A stretch of 64,000 bases of DNA from Trichinella spiralis (Eukaryota; Nematoda; Enoplea; Trichinellida; Trichinellidae): contig CM012955.1 of assembly GCA_000181795.3 (NCBI GenBank), positions 11,107,892 through 11,171,891 of the forward strand. The letters are read 5' to 3'. A program made the position numbers and the translations under genes. The notes under the pieces were generated by a model. That model did no database searches, was not told the DNA's origin, and saw only the letters and a list, made by a program, of their open reading frames with translations. The first letter of the stretch is position 1; every line of letters begins with the position of its first letter. Positions 48,088 through 60,279 of this stretch are shown here, in pieces.

Positions 48088-50591
48088 AAGCAACGTTAAA
48101 AAATGCAGTTAAAAAATAAAAATACACTAGCGAACGTGATCCTAAATAATGATAATGTAGCACCAACGAAATTCAGGCATTCATTGGGGCAGTCCCCGAA
48201 TAGCAGCCAAGCGGACATCCGCTTTAGACAGCAAACGGAGAGTAAAAACACTGAGCTGACACATTCTCGCAAAGTCAACCGTCACCGGTTACTATTGATT
48301 CTCTTTGATCACGCCGCTTCAGTAGCCGGTCGTTCTTGACATTCAAGATTTATCGTTGTCTTACTGTAATATCGCATTTTTCCCCTAAATAACAGCCTAA
48401 ATTAAGTGTAAAAATAATACCAAATCACCAAATTTAATACATTTTCTTTAAATCTATCAAATATTTATCGTATTTTTATTAATTTTGACTTTTTACGCCA
48501 GATCTACATATGCGTTTATGGATTTGAAAGAAAAATTCAAATTTCAATGAACTGTTATGTAAATATAAAAAATTTATTTATCTTCATAAATGTTTATAAT
48601 TTTATAAAATAAATTATTTCTTCATAAATTGTGACAAATTTATTTTTAATATGGTAATTGACCTCTTTTGTACGCTTACAACGGGATTCGCAATGCAGTT
48701 ATTGAACTTTTGCACAACCTCATTATATTCTGAGATGGCAGAGTGGGAAAACGCTTCTGCTTCTAATTAGTAGTTTAATATTTTTAATACGATGTCAAAA
48801 TATTAATTAAAAAATAACAAAGTTGACATTATTAATTTTAATACAATCGTTTTTATCCAACTGATGGAAAATTTTGTGTTTACTAAAGAATGAAAAGATA
48901 CGCTGTTGCCCATCGTTTATTTTCAAAATATATACAGTGATAGTTGTTTCATTTAGATTTATTTTTGTTTTTAAACTTTAAACGGTAAAATAGCACTGAT
49001 ACAACTTTCAAAGAATCCACATCTTTGCAAAAAGAAGTGGCAGAATTTTCAGTGATATTTATGTAAAAAATTATATCACAGTTTATGTTCAAATTAAGAA
49101 TGAACTTCTTTAAAATGGTTACTATTTATAAAATCAATATATCATTAAAATTTAATTGAAACATTTCATGGGCAAGTTCAAATTTGTTATCATCTCTGTA
49201 AATTTGTCTATTTGCTTGTACAACTGTAAATATCGCTGTTTTTAAGTTTCAAATAAAAGAAAATTTACAAATTGAATGTTACTGGAATAAATTCACAAGA
49301 CTGATATATTTCAAAATATTGTTACATTTATATAATTTCACTCACAGATTGTACAACATAAATTTATTTTATTTGCCCTTTACCACTGATGCAATCATTA
49401 CATATGTACAATTTTTATGCATAGCGACACACGCATGGCATTCAGAAGTTGCCTATTTTTTCTTAACTTTAACTGCAGAAAAATGTTCAAAACAAGATGG
49501 CTTACCTTAAAATTTTACTTTGAATTCATTTCATATGATTGAAATGTATTATTTAAATGAATGAATATAAAATAAAATGACAGTATTGTATAAAAAACAT
49601 AAACAGGTTTATTTTGGGCATAAAAACAATAACCACGTAAAGTACCCAGTGATTGCTTGACTAGAAGTGCATGCTCTAGAAATAAGTCACATCTGTGAAA
49701 ACAATTTACTGAAGATAAATGCGAAATATTGTATTTTCCAGCGATTAAAAATTGGACATAATCGTGCATGTATTCAGTTACAAACATGCAATTTCATATG
49801 TACAATGATGTTTTAAGATATAAAAAATAAAAGAATATAGCGCTAGCTCATGAAATGAATTATAATTAGATAAAAACACCAGTCTGTGCTATGCTCAAAA
49901 ATAGCTACCAGTCAGTACTTAAACAGCTGCTGCTATTTGTACGCACACTTTTTTTCGTAACTAATTTTTAAACTGTTGAAAACTGGTGATGCATTATGTA
50001 TTGTTCGGTCGATTTGTTTCAATGTGTTTCTAAGAATACGCTATTTCAAACAGTGAAGAATCAAAACATATTGCTGATGGACTTTACATTAATATTGAAT
50101 ATTAATTGTCATAACAGTAATTTTATAAATTACAGTGAAACTGGATATTAAAGAAAAATACATTCCAGTTTACATTATTCATTTTGAATTTGTAGTACAT
50201 TGAGTACAAATCTGTATTTAAAGAAAGTTACTGTGTCTAAAAGCTATTAGCAAAAGAAAATTGCTGTTTATTATTCTAAAATTCAACGTAAAACTTTTAT
50301 AACATAAAGTTAATAATTATTTGTTTCATAAATTTATAGTGACACAATTCATAGAACAATACAATTTAAAAAACAGTATAGAATGAAAATTATTGCACAT
50401 AATAATTAGCATATTTTTATTTCATGAAAAATTATTTTACAACGAATATTTGTCTGTTTTTTATTTTCAAATATAAACAATGAATCATGTATTTATTAAA
50501 AAAATTTGTGCCTGCATATTACAAATTATCATTTTATTCATACTGTAAGAAATATCATCTTGATTTTTTGTTCATCGTCTTTTGTTTTACG
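48088..50591. other. Upstream region of divergent Axin and CHMP4
   Basis: The first 250 bases (48088-48345) are GC-richer and probably the Axin leader and promoter. The rest is strongly AT-rich without coding signal. A TRGCNNAGTGG-like sequence at 48736-48747 is not a tRNA (see rejected items). A reverse TACAGTATG lies at 50539-50547, 45 nt before the CHMP4 ATG. Confidence 0.55.
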
Positions 50592-51799
50592 ATGGCTTGG
50601 TTTAGCAGAGTGTTTGGTGGTAATAGTAAAAAAAGAGATGTGGCCCCTACACCACAGGAGGCGATTCAGCGCCTTCGAGAAACTGAAGAAATGCTTGTTA
50701 AGAAGCAGGAATATTTAGAGAAAAAGATTGAATCAGAGCTTGCTACTGCTAAACGATACGGAACTAAGAATAAAAGATGTGAGTTAGAAGGAATATTATT
50801 AGAGTTAAATGTCCTTTTAATATTATACGTTTTCTATTGCATATTGTTTGTGAGGAAAGTCATATTGTGTAATTGTTTATATTTAGGTGTAATAGATTTC
50901 ATCATTGATTTAATTTTTATATTTTGAACAAAAGAAATCCATCTGTTTGTTATAAAACAGGTTTATCTTACATCTTTCATTTTGTTTATTTCACTTTTTT
51001 TGTTTTTTTTTTTTAGTTTTAAAATATCCGATTTTGTTTATTATCGTTTATAAATTTCGAATATTGTAAATCATAGAAACTGTGTTAAGTATACATGGAA
51101 AATAGTTTGAATGTAAACTTTTTAGTAGCTTTACATGCATTGAAAAGGAAGAAGCAGTATGAAAAGCAGCTACAGCAGATTGATGGTACATTGGCTACTA
51201 TTGAATTTCAACGGGAAGCATTAGAAAATGCTAGCACGAATACGGAAGTGCTAAACGTCATGGGGCATGCTGCGAAAGCTTTGAAGACTGCACATAACAA
51301 TATGTAAAGGCGTTGATATTTTAATGCTTTCTGTGTTTATTCTGTGAATGCAATTGTTTAGGGACGTTGACAAAGTTCACGATTTGATGGACGACATTTC
51401 AGAGCAACAAGATGTAGCAAACGAAATTTCGGAAGCGATTTCAAATCCGATTGGTTTGAATCAAGATGTCGATGAGGTTTCGCTTGATTTTAGTTTATTA
51501 CGTTTTTTTTATCTATGTACTTATGTTTTAAGGATGACTTGATGGCGGAATTGGAGGAACTGGAACAAGAAGAATTGGATAAGCAGTTATTAAACGTTGC
51601 TCCAACTCCGAAACTTCCCGATGTTCCATCCACGACTTCTCCTGAAATTAAGGAAGCTTCTCAAACTGATTCATGTACAGTTACTAATGTTTTATTTTCT
51701 GAACTGTCATATGTGTAAATTTTTTTTCTTTCTCTAGCATCAAAGCAGAGTCACGAGGAAGATGAAGTGCTGAAAGAGTTGAAAGCTTGGGCATGTTAA
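50592..51799 (+). CDS. CHMP4: Charged multivesicular body protein 4 (ESCRT-III, Snf7)
   Basis: Filament-forming core subunit of ESCRT-III that drives membrane scission at endosomes, midbody and nuclear envelope. Exons are 50592-50778, 51126-51303, 51362-51476, 51533-51674 and 51738-51799, giving 227 aa (human CHMP4B 224). Landmarks are PTPQEAIQRLRETEEMLVKKQ, the basic ALKRKKQYEKQLQQIDGTL, FQREALENASTNTEVLNVMG, an acidic LMAELEELEQEELDKQLL, and the C-terminal MIM1/Alix-binding helix EDEVLKELKAWA. All junctions close in frame. The start is supported by a short Snf7-type N-terminus (MAWFSRVFGG). Confidence 0.96.
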
Positions 51800-52490
51800 A
51801 AAATTAAACAATGTCGCTTCATTTGCTGCTAAAACAAAATGATGAATGAAATCTTGTATTTTTATTTAACATTACGCAGTTTAATTATTTGCTGCTTTTT
51901 TCTTTACCAGTGAAAGTTGATCTGTAAGGTGTTTTTTGTAGTTTCTTTAAATCAAATTTGTTGTAATGCATTTTAAGTGTTCTAATAAATTACTGATTCA
52001 AGGACAAATTACTTACTGTATCAACATTCACTATTTGAAGAATGCTAATAGTCAAGAATGTTTTGTCATTTATAAAAAAATAAACGTTTTATATGTTTTA
52101 GAAGTTTATTTTTGAATATTCTTGCTTTATTGTGGATTATTCTCAATTTGCAGTGGTCCTGGATTTGATCTAAGCAATCATTTTAGAATCAACAGTAAGC
52201 TTTTTTACTTCATGAAACCAAGTTTTGGGAGAAATGGTTTTTCACGACCATAAATAAGTACACAGTCTGATATACTATTTAATGAGTAAATAGTTTTTAA
52301 CGCATGTCAATGTGGTTATAGTTAAAGAAATTGAAGTTTGAAATGGATAATTTTACAGTGTGAACTTGCGATCGATAACTTCCTTGTTTTGAAAAAACTG
52401 TAATTCTTATCATTTATTGTTGACATCGGTTGTTCATTATTATTCCGATTCAAAACGTTTAGATGTGATTTATTTAAGATACAGCGGCAA
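51800..52490. other. CHMP4 3' flank
   Basis: An AATAAA near 51978 suits CHMP4 polyadenylation. Another AATAAA lies at 52079. No further exon is seen before the small gene at 52491. Confidence 0.55.
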
Positions 52491-52778
52491 ATGTCACTGT
52501 TCGAATCACAAATGTTTCTCCTGCTCAACAGTTTCATTCGTTTTCGGTTTTACTAATGTTGTAATTATGCATTTTTTATTGATTGACCTACAGTACGACA
52601 GTGGCGGCACATATGCAATACAAGTTCATCCGTCACACGCCGATACGGTGCCAGGTTTGATAGGTGGAAGTTGCCCAAGATGGCACCAAATACATTATAT
52701 GAGTCAGAATGTACAAAAGTACACAGAAGACAGTATATAGGTCATAGAGAACGACGAAAGAGGTTAATTAATAGCTAG
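52491..52778 (+). CDS. Small basic protein (77 aa), possibly mitochondrial, family unknown
   Basis: Two exons, 52491-52539 and 52594-52778, join in phase 1 to a 77-aa protein that no single frame reveals. An acceptor-like TTTAAG ends at 52478, 12 nt before the ATG. The N-terminus (MSLFESQMFLLLNSFILRQW) is hydrophobic with few acidic residues. The rest is strongly basic, with SVTRRYGARFDRWKLPKM and a C-terminus rich in HRRQYIGHRERRKR. This composition resembles small mitochondrial ribosomal proteins, but I recognise no specific family. AATAAA follows at about 52875. The exon pair is supported by splice sites, frame closure and raised GC content, not by homology. Confidence 0.55.
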
Positions 52779-53090
52779 CGAATAGTATTAGAGCAATCTG
52801 CTGCCATTATAACTAGTGTAGAGAATGACAAATCTCGAGCTGTATATATTATGTTATGTAAACTATGTATGTTAAATAAATACATTATGTTATAAAGTAG
52901 TACTTATGACGAATTAAATCTATATTATTAAAATATAAAGTATTATACAGGATTAGAAAAAAGTGTGATTCATAAACATAATGTAATAATAATATGATGT
53001 AGCGATGCCAAAAAAACGTCTTAAAATAAATTTTATCCATACAGATTTATCATAATCCAAGTTTTAATTAAATATTCGGTTAAATTATTA

Positions 53091-54002
53091 TTACATCTGA
53101 CCACACATAGCTATAACGATAGGTATTTTCGGTCGGTTGTTCGGTCCAGTGGGCGTGTTTTCAATTTTTCGCACGGTAAGCAATCCATCAATAACACGAC
53201 CTAAACATAAGAAAAAATGTAGAAATAAGTTCTTTATAAATAATGCTCTCACTTAATTGTTCATTAGCTGATTATTATTTAAATTAATAAAGAACTATTA
53301 ATTGAGATGAAATATTGAGATAATGAAATAAAAATTACCAAAAACAACATGCTTTCCATCTAAAAACTGGCACGCTGAGCATGTAATAAAAAATTGACAG
53401 CCATTTGTATTTTTCCCAGCATTTGCCTAAATACAGAAATTTTTACAATTGAGTTACAGTTTTCGATTTGATAATCAAAATTATGATATCATTGATGATT
53501 CAATATTATGTACAAGCTATTTCATTTTACATAAATATACGCACCATCGACAAAATTCCAGGACTTGAATGTTTCAATTCAAAACACTCGTCAGCGAAGC
53601 TAGTTCCATAAATGCTCATCATTCCTGTTCCATCGCCCTGAAATGATAAAAAGTTCTATAATCATTTACAGAAGAAAACAGTCAAATCAATACGTTGACA
53701 ATATCGCCGCCCTGAATCATAAAGTCTTTAATAACACGATGGAAAATGGAATTTTTGTAGCCTACAGGAACTCCATCTTTGCGATACTCGCCAGTACAAA
53801 GCTGCCTAAAAAATGTACAATTAAATAAAATATTAATAGCTTCGTTGAAATACCGAAAATTTTCGGCAGTTTTTGGAACAACATCGGCATACAATTCCAT
53901 TCTAATTCGACCAATATCAATACCATTTGCATGAATGTCGAAAAATACAACTGGATTGTCCGGGTGCCTTAAAGTTTCTCTGACAGCCTTCCAGTCGCTC
54001 AT
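53091..54002 (-). CDS. PPIH: Peptidyl-prolyl isomerase H (U4/U6 snRNP cyclophilin)
   Basis: Cyclophilin-fold prolyl isomerase of the tri-snRNP, acting in the nucleus in splicing. Exons on the minus strand are 54002-53854, 53805-53694, 53637-53545, 53426-53339 and 53200-53091, giving 183 aa (human PPIH 177). Visible are [40 protein letters not shown], the [20 protein letters not shown] catalytic strand (Arg and Phe of FHRVI..F), [26 protein letters not shown] equivalent [10 protein letters not shown], and [18 protein letters not shown], which is specific to PPIH among cyclophilins. The N-terminal extension [15 protein letters not shown] differs from human. It is divergent from UBA5 with 930 nt between start codons. 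Confidence 0.96.
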
Positions 54003-54932
54003 GTTTAGTAGAAACAATGCTTAAACGGAATGTTAATATAAATAAGTTTAACAGTTTAAAAACTGCAAACAAAAGTGTAAATTTGCAGATCACCTACATC
54101 ACCTAAAATGAATAGAATAGATAGCACTCCCTACAATGGAACATTTGTCAACCGGATATAACAAAAAATACAATATTTAAAGATCGTAAAATTTATAAGA
54201 AAAACATGAACATAAAAAAATTAATAAAACTCTTATCTTTTATCTGCAACAAGCAGTTGTAACTAAGTTAAAGTGATAAGGAAGTTCAACCTTTAACTGT
54301 AATTTAAAACAACTGTAATTTGAAAAGTAAGATTAAATCCAATAAAATTATTATTTAATTTAAAAAATATTCATAATAAATTTCTACTAAAATAAAACTA
54401 TTTTATCGTTTTAATTCAATATCATGAATAAATCAATGAAATGTACATTGATGGCACTAAATGATGAAATTTATTTGCCTTTTTAAATGGTAAAACAATT
54501 ACTGACGAGCGCAAGTATGTTGTTGCTTTATTTATAATCTTACTTATTATATTACTTTAGTGTTTTAACACCTTTTCTGAAAATAACTGAAAACTGTAGT
54601 ATACTGTAGAAATAAACAGTTGTACTTGTTCAAGTTAGACTGAAAATATAAGCAGATGAAGCTGTTTTATTAAATATTTTTATCATTTTATTTGTTATTT
54701 TTTAAAGTTTAATTATTACTACACAAACATGAAGATTAATATAAATCTTGAATTCTTTATAATTGTACAGTTTCATTTGTGTTGTCTTGCTTAGGTAAAC
54801 TCAGCTGAATTGGCGTGCTGTACATTTCATTTGCTACTGTACAGGTTTATTCATTTATATATCAGGAAAGCGTTTTTGGAGTATTTATTTATTCACCGAT
54901 TGAAATTGCTTTTAGTGAAGTGAAATTAAAAA
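54003..54932. other. Shared upstream region of divergent PPIH and UBA5
   Basis: AT-rich, no coding exon seen. A pyrimidine-AG at 54914-54915 precedes the UBA5 ATG by 17 nt, and on the other strand an AG (54020-54021) precedes the PPIH ATG by 17 nt. Both fit trans-splice acceptors. Confidence 0.55.
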
Positions 54933-57008
54933 ATGGCTTCTAATGAAATCTGCAGGGCAGATAAATCAAGCCATGGTACTGTGGGCACAAAAACAGTTCG
55001 ACGTGAAAAGATTTCCGAAATGAGTAGCGAAGTTACCGATTCCAATCCATACAGGTATTTAATATACTTTTTATTTTTTATGTTATAACCTTTCAGTTAC
55101 ATAAAATAGAAAATTTCATTTTAGACTACGCGTAAACAACAAAGATTATCTTTCATTGTATAAACATATATGTAAAATTTTTATAAATATGAAAACAGAG
55201 AACATGTAATAGTTAAATGCTTATATATTTGTACTACTTTATATTAAGCAGAACATAAATAAAGAACATTTTTTGTAGTCGACTGATGGCTTTGAAGCGT
55301 ATGGGCATTGTTAAAAACTATGAAAATATTAGAAATTTTACAATTATCATTGTTGGTATAGGCGGTGTTGGCAGTGTTGTTTCTGAAATGCTGACTCGTT
55401 GCGGAATTGGAAAGGTTTTTATTGTTTTATTTTTTGGTTTACACTGATTCATATACTTTATTGCAGTTAATTCTTATTGATTATGATAAAGTGGAAATGG
55501 CGAATATGAATCGTTTATTCTTTCAACCTCATCAGGCAGGCATGTCCAAAGTAGAAGCAGCGAAAACAACACTTCAGTAAGTTTGATTTGAGAAGTTTCA
55601 AATGGGCGAATAAATAATGTGAAAATTTTTCGTCTAATAATTAATTTTTTAATATCTTAACAAATATTTCTTTTCTACTATCTTCTGTTACTAAAGTAAT
55701 GTTTTACCTTGATTTTTAGGGATATTAATCCAGACGTTGAAGTAGACAGTTATAATTGTAATATCATAACAATGGAGAATTTTAACAAATTATTGCATTT
55801 AATTAAGTAAGTTGTTTGCATTTGTTTTATATATAGTTTGCTAATTTTACAAATTGCAGATGTGGCAGTTTGCATGGAGGACAAGTGGACTTGGTGTTAA
55901 GTTGTGTTGATAATTTTGAAGCTCGAATGGCCATCAATACAGTGCGATAGCATTTCAATATTCTGTGAGCCATATTTTCTTACGTTAATTTTTAATGCTC
56001 AGGCATGCAATGAGTTGAATCAACGCTGGTTTGAATCGGGTGTTAGTGAAAATGCAGTATCGGGACATATGCAATTCATAATTCCTGGAAAAACGGCATG
56101 TTTTGCGGTAGGCAATGCATTTTACAAATTAGAAATTGTAAATGATACAAACATATATGTATAGGGGTTCGTGATTATTATGTGATTAGGGTAATTGTTT
56201 AATGCGTAAAGTTGGGGATTTATGTTTTCTTTTTTTGAATTATCATCACTTATGAAAATTGTTGTATGGAATTAAGCTTTGGTTTTAGTGTGCACCACCT
56301 CTTGTTGTTGCATCGAAAATTGATGAGAAAACGTTGAAAAAAGAGGGCGTTTGTGCAGCAAGTTTACCAACGACGATGGGAGTGATTGCTGGTTTGTTAG
56401 TACAGAACGTGCTCAAGTAAGAAAATTTCAACATAATGAATGTGAGTTATTTTTGTTGTTGTTTTTTAAGATATCTTCTCAAGTTTGGAAAAGTATCCTA
56501 CTATTTGGGATATAACAGTTTGGAAGATTTTTTTCCAACATATGTAATCAAGCCGAATCCAAATTGTGACGACACAATATGCCAACTGAGACAGAAAGAG
56601 TTTGTTGTACGTAAAAGTGCAAGAAAAAATTTTAAATATTATCGAATAGCAGTTTATGCTTGATATTGTCTTATCATTTGAGGAAGAAGAAAGTGCGGAG
56701 CCTGTTGAAGTGGAACAAAAATCCACGTTAAAACATTCAGAAAATCCTTGGGGTATATTTAACAACATGAATTATGAATGTGGTTCAAAGTTATGGATTT
56801 ATGAGGATGTTTTATAGGAATTGAAGTGCTTGAAGGAGATTTGGAGAAGTCAGAAAGTGCAGGAAAATATAGCAAAGTAATCATATTGCACATGGTGTGT
56901 TAAGTTGAAAGCAAAAATTTCTTGGTTTTACAGGATGAAGGTGATGAAGCGGATGAGTTGGATCAGTTGAGTGTAGAAGAATTATGGAAACGCATGAAAA
57001 ACCTGTGA
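54933..57008 (+). CDS. UBA5: UBA5, E1 activating enzyme for UFM1
   Basis: ThiF-fold E1 that adenylates UFM1 and passes it to UFC1. Exons are 54933-55054, 55279-55414, 55467-55576, 55720-55806, 55860-55941, 56003-56107, 56289-56416, 56471-56606, 56653-56752, 56818-56876 and 56934-57008, giving 379 aa. The nucleotide-binding GxGxxG is [31 protein letters not shown] binds ATP and metal. The [14 protein letters not shown] segment carries the catalytic-region cysteines, followed by [14 protein letters not shown] and [12 protein letters not shown]. The Zn-binding CxxC-type ends are PNPNCDD and CQLRQ. The tail has a UFM1/LC3-interaction-like ENPWGIEVLEG and a terminal UFC1-binding-type helix ([11 protein letters not shown]). 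The exon beginning 56653 has a second in-frame acceptor at 56683, which would remove 10 residues. Confidence 0.95.
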
Positions 57009-57123
57009 AACTGTTTCTCATATGCTTGTGATTACTGGCATTTGTTGAATGAAATATGTTCATTGTTTACAACGTGATTATGTGAAAGTGAGGCAATTTT
57101 TTTATGTTTTATTTCGTGATTGA

Positions 57124-57487
57124 TTAAACAATGTTTCCGGCATTAGGTAATAAATAAAAACCAAAATTATTGGGATTTCGTTTTTTGAAGCTCGAGGTAA
57201 CTTTTATCGGACGACTGCTACTGTCAAAATCCAGGTTGAAGTTGCTTGAATAGCTGACCACAGTATCGTCGCTTTGATCAAGCCGAAAAATAGGTGGAGG
57301 AATCGTATGCAATGCATAATATGGTGAAAGCATTTTTACATAATCGATCAAGGGAATAGCTTAAATATTTTTTTATATAAAAGATAAGTTGAAAAATGTT
57401 TTTTGTTATCTGACATAACATACCGTCAATGAAAGAGGCGGAAAATTGTACGGCTGTGGCAACGACGAATAACCAACAGTACCTCAT
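57124..57487 (-). CDS. Secreted 99-aa protein, neuropeptide-precursor-like, unknown family
   Basis: Two exons on the minus strand, 57487-57424 and 57359-57124, join in phase 1 to 99 aa. Residues 1 to about 20 (MRYCWLFVVATAVQFSASFI) look like a signal peptide. The rest has no transmembrane segment and only one Cys in the whole protein (in the signal). A KKR tribasic site lies near residue 80, followed by a C-terminal NPNNFGFYLLPNAGNIV, and Arg/Lys pairs (SRPIK) lie upstream. That arrangement resembles a prohormone with a C-terminal peptide, though there is no Gly-Lys-Arg amidation site. An AG at 57496-57497 on the coding strand precedes the ATG by 8 nt. It is convergent with UBA5, whose stop is 115 nt away. 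Function is not known. Confidence 0.6.
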
Positions 57488-57937
57488 TTTGAAAACTGGA
57501 AATTGTAGTTGATATTAGGAGTTGCATTTTTATTATAAATTTTACATTTCAACCTACATTTTAAAGCTCAGCGTTACCTTTGGGCGCCCTTGTTACCTTC
57601 AGATCGTGTTTCCAACTGCGACCCGCATTTTTGCATTTCCAGACGCATAGCCAAAGTTATACTTTTTCAATTTAAATATTTATTTGATATATTTAAGTAG
57701 AAATTGTTAGCAATTTCGAGCTTGAAATTTTGAATACTCATTTTATTTTTATTAAATTGTTTATTTTCTTGCTAAAATATACTTTTATTTTTCGAAAGAG
57801 TACTTTTCAAAATATTGGAATCAGTATTTTTTGAAATTCTGTCTGAAGAAGAAATCAATTTTGCATAATTTCGTTGTAATTATTTTTTGTATATTGTCTT
57901 TTCAAAATGTAAAAATAATATTAATTAGTAATCATTT
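57488..57937. other. Spacer between the secreted-protein gene and the cation transporter gene
   Basis: AT-rich with a short GC-richer patch at 57560-57650. No coding exon or RNA gene is seen. Confidence 0.5.
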
Positions 57938-59218
57938 TTAACTCGACTTGTGCTCATCATCCGGTTTGTGATCTAAATTATAATCCACATGAACAAATGC
58001 CCGTTCGACGTACTGTAGATTTTCCATTTTTCTCTGCAACGACTCACTAATATCATGAGCCTCTTTCAAACTGAGTTGTTCATCCAAAACGACGTGCACT
58101 TCAACCAAATATTTCAGACCGTAATGGTAAGCTAGCACGGTCTCGATGTGTCTCAGCGATGGTTCGTGATCCAAGCAGACCTTGATCAAGCGGCTTACTA
58201 TAAACGGGCTGGCTGTTTTGCCAGAAATTATGCTCACCTGAGAGAAAAACCAACTTAAGAGTGTTGATTGAAAATATTTAAATTCTTAATTCGAATGTTT
58301 TTTTTAATTACATATTTAAAATAATGAAATAAAATTTCTATAACTTACTTGTTCACTTGCCGTTTCAATCCACGTACAAAGCAAATGAGCACTGATCAAA
58401 ATTGCCCCCAGTGGATCCAAGTAATTCCACAAATATTGACCAAGCATGGCAAAAAGAATACCAAAAAAATTTGAAATACAATCATTAAAATGATCTTTGG
58501 CCAAAATTTGTAAATTGGCGTCTGAAAAACGCTTGCAAATTGTCCACATTGTAAATTTTGTTAAAACTGTCAAAATCATTATCATTAACGTGCTCTTTTC
58601 AAGATAAGTTTCCACCGTTTGAGAAATTATGGCTTCCAGAGATTTGAAAATTACCTGCAATGCAAATAAACAAGCAATCAATTGAATGAAGTAAATAATC
58701 AATTTTGATGAAATGAAATGACAACTTGCCTGTAAACATGCCAGGCCCATGATGAAGGCGATCAAAAACAAAGCCAGTGGTTCCAGACGTGTTCGACCCC
58801 TGGGATAGATGTGCAAATCTCTGGTTCGAATTGCCTCACTGACCCACCAGATAATTAGACCTGAAGTGACATCCACCGCTGAATCGACAACATTACTGAG
58901 AACGGCATAAGAGCCGGATTTGTAAACGACGATGGCTTTCAAAACGAGCAAGCTGACGTTCAAGAGCAGTGTGGCTTTTGCGAGGCGTTCAGCAATGCAA
59001 GCTCGAGATTTTTCATCGAGCTCTTCCTTGTATGATGTTGACGTTCTATGAATTAAGCACATATCTGCTTGATCTTTTTCAAAATTGCGTAACAGTTCCG
59101 CTTGTTGCCAGTAATATCGACGTACTTGACTGTTCGATTGCACTTTAGCTGCTCTTTCCATGAAAGCCGGTGTCGTTGTTATCAACGGCTTGACATTTTT
59201 GCATAAATTCGGAACCAT
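57938..59218 (-). CDS. Cation diffusion facilitator (Mn/Fe/Zn-type CDF transporter)
   Basis: Membrane proton/metal antiporter family. Exons on the minus strand are 59218-58730, 58654-58349 and 58237-57938, giving 364 aa. A hydrophilic N-terminus (about 80 aa) precedes TM segments starting at ATLLLNVSLLVLKAIVVY. The family signature is SGSYAVLSNVVDSAVDVTSG; its DxxxD (VDSAVD) replaces the HxxxD of Zn-specific members and is typical of Mn-type CDFs. The second half-site reads DHFNDCISN. YPRGRTRLEPLALFLIAFIMG is also characteristic. The cytoplasmic C-terminal domain (HIETVLAYHYGLKYLVEVHVVLDEQLSLKEAHDISESL) is the ferredoxin-like dimerisation domain. The first intron (58655-58729) has a GC-AG boundary. 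Substrate is inferred from the motif only. Confidence 0.9.
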
Positions 59219-60279
59219 GTTCTGGTATTATTTTACAAAAATGAAATTACAGAGTCGAATTTTGCAAAAGTACCAAGCTTGCAATAGTCGGAAGGGCATT
59301 TAAATAAAATTTTGTAATCTCACCACTGATGGCATCTGTTCTCTTGTTAAAGTTGATAAGAAATGATAACATTAAGCAAATATTAGCACCGACAAAGTAA
59401 ATTGCTTTAAAATAATTATCGTTGTTTATTTACATAGACTGCAACTAATTAATGATGAGCTCAATTCGAATTCCGTTTAGCAGCGCATCGTAAAATGTCG
59501 TTTGCTTATTTATACCAAAATGATGATATGCTTAAAAATATTATTACCATTTTAAATTCATACTTTGAACTTGAGCTGTGCATTTTTTAAATTTATTTTA
59601 CATAGTTTTAATATAAAATTATTGCATAAGCTGATAAGATATTTCTTTATACCTGACTGTCACCGCACTATATATTGTAACATTCTATCTCTTTTATTGT
59701 GATTAATTATATATTTATTTATTTGTTTCGCTGCGTGAAATGGAAGCAGAAATTGAATGCACAAGTTACACCGCATAATATGATGAGTTAGCCATACAAA
59801 GCCACACTATGACATCGATGAATAAGCTGCGCATGTACGTACATCTGATGACAAAGGCAAGGTCAAAATATCTTTATTGCTGGGAAATAGTATGTGAAAA
59901 AGCGCGTGATAAAATGGAAGCAGACAAAGGGAAATGTATATTGGGTTGTTTGTATATTTGTTTTTCAGTTTGCATTGCAGTCTGATAATGAAACTAAGCT
60001 TTTCAAGTTTCAGGCATCGATAGATTCTGATTAGGCAAAATTGAACAGAGGAACTAACTTGAAGAAAGATTTTCCTTCTATGAATTGTTAACAATATGCA
60101 CAGCAACTGATGAAAAACAGAAACAAAACCTGCATTTCTTTTTACGGTAATAAACTTGAAAAGAGTGACTGAATGGAATGGCAGAATTATTTTTTAAGAC
60201 CAGGTAGCTTGTGAACTGAAATTATTATACATTCCAAGGTCAGCTGATAGCGATACTGCATCTACTGGTTTGAGTTGGC
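59219..60279. other. Shared upstream region of divergent CDF transporter and DCTN5
   Basis: AT-rich, no coding exon seen. A minus-strand frame at 59807-60106 has no conserved motif and is not called. Confidence 0.5.

Noticed and set aside
48736-48747. tRNA A-box-like TGGCAGAGTGGG
   Set aside because: No B-box (GGTTCRANYCC) or foldable cloverleaf follows within a tRNA length.
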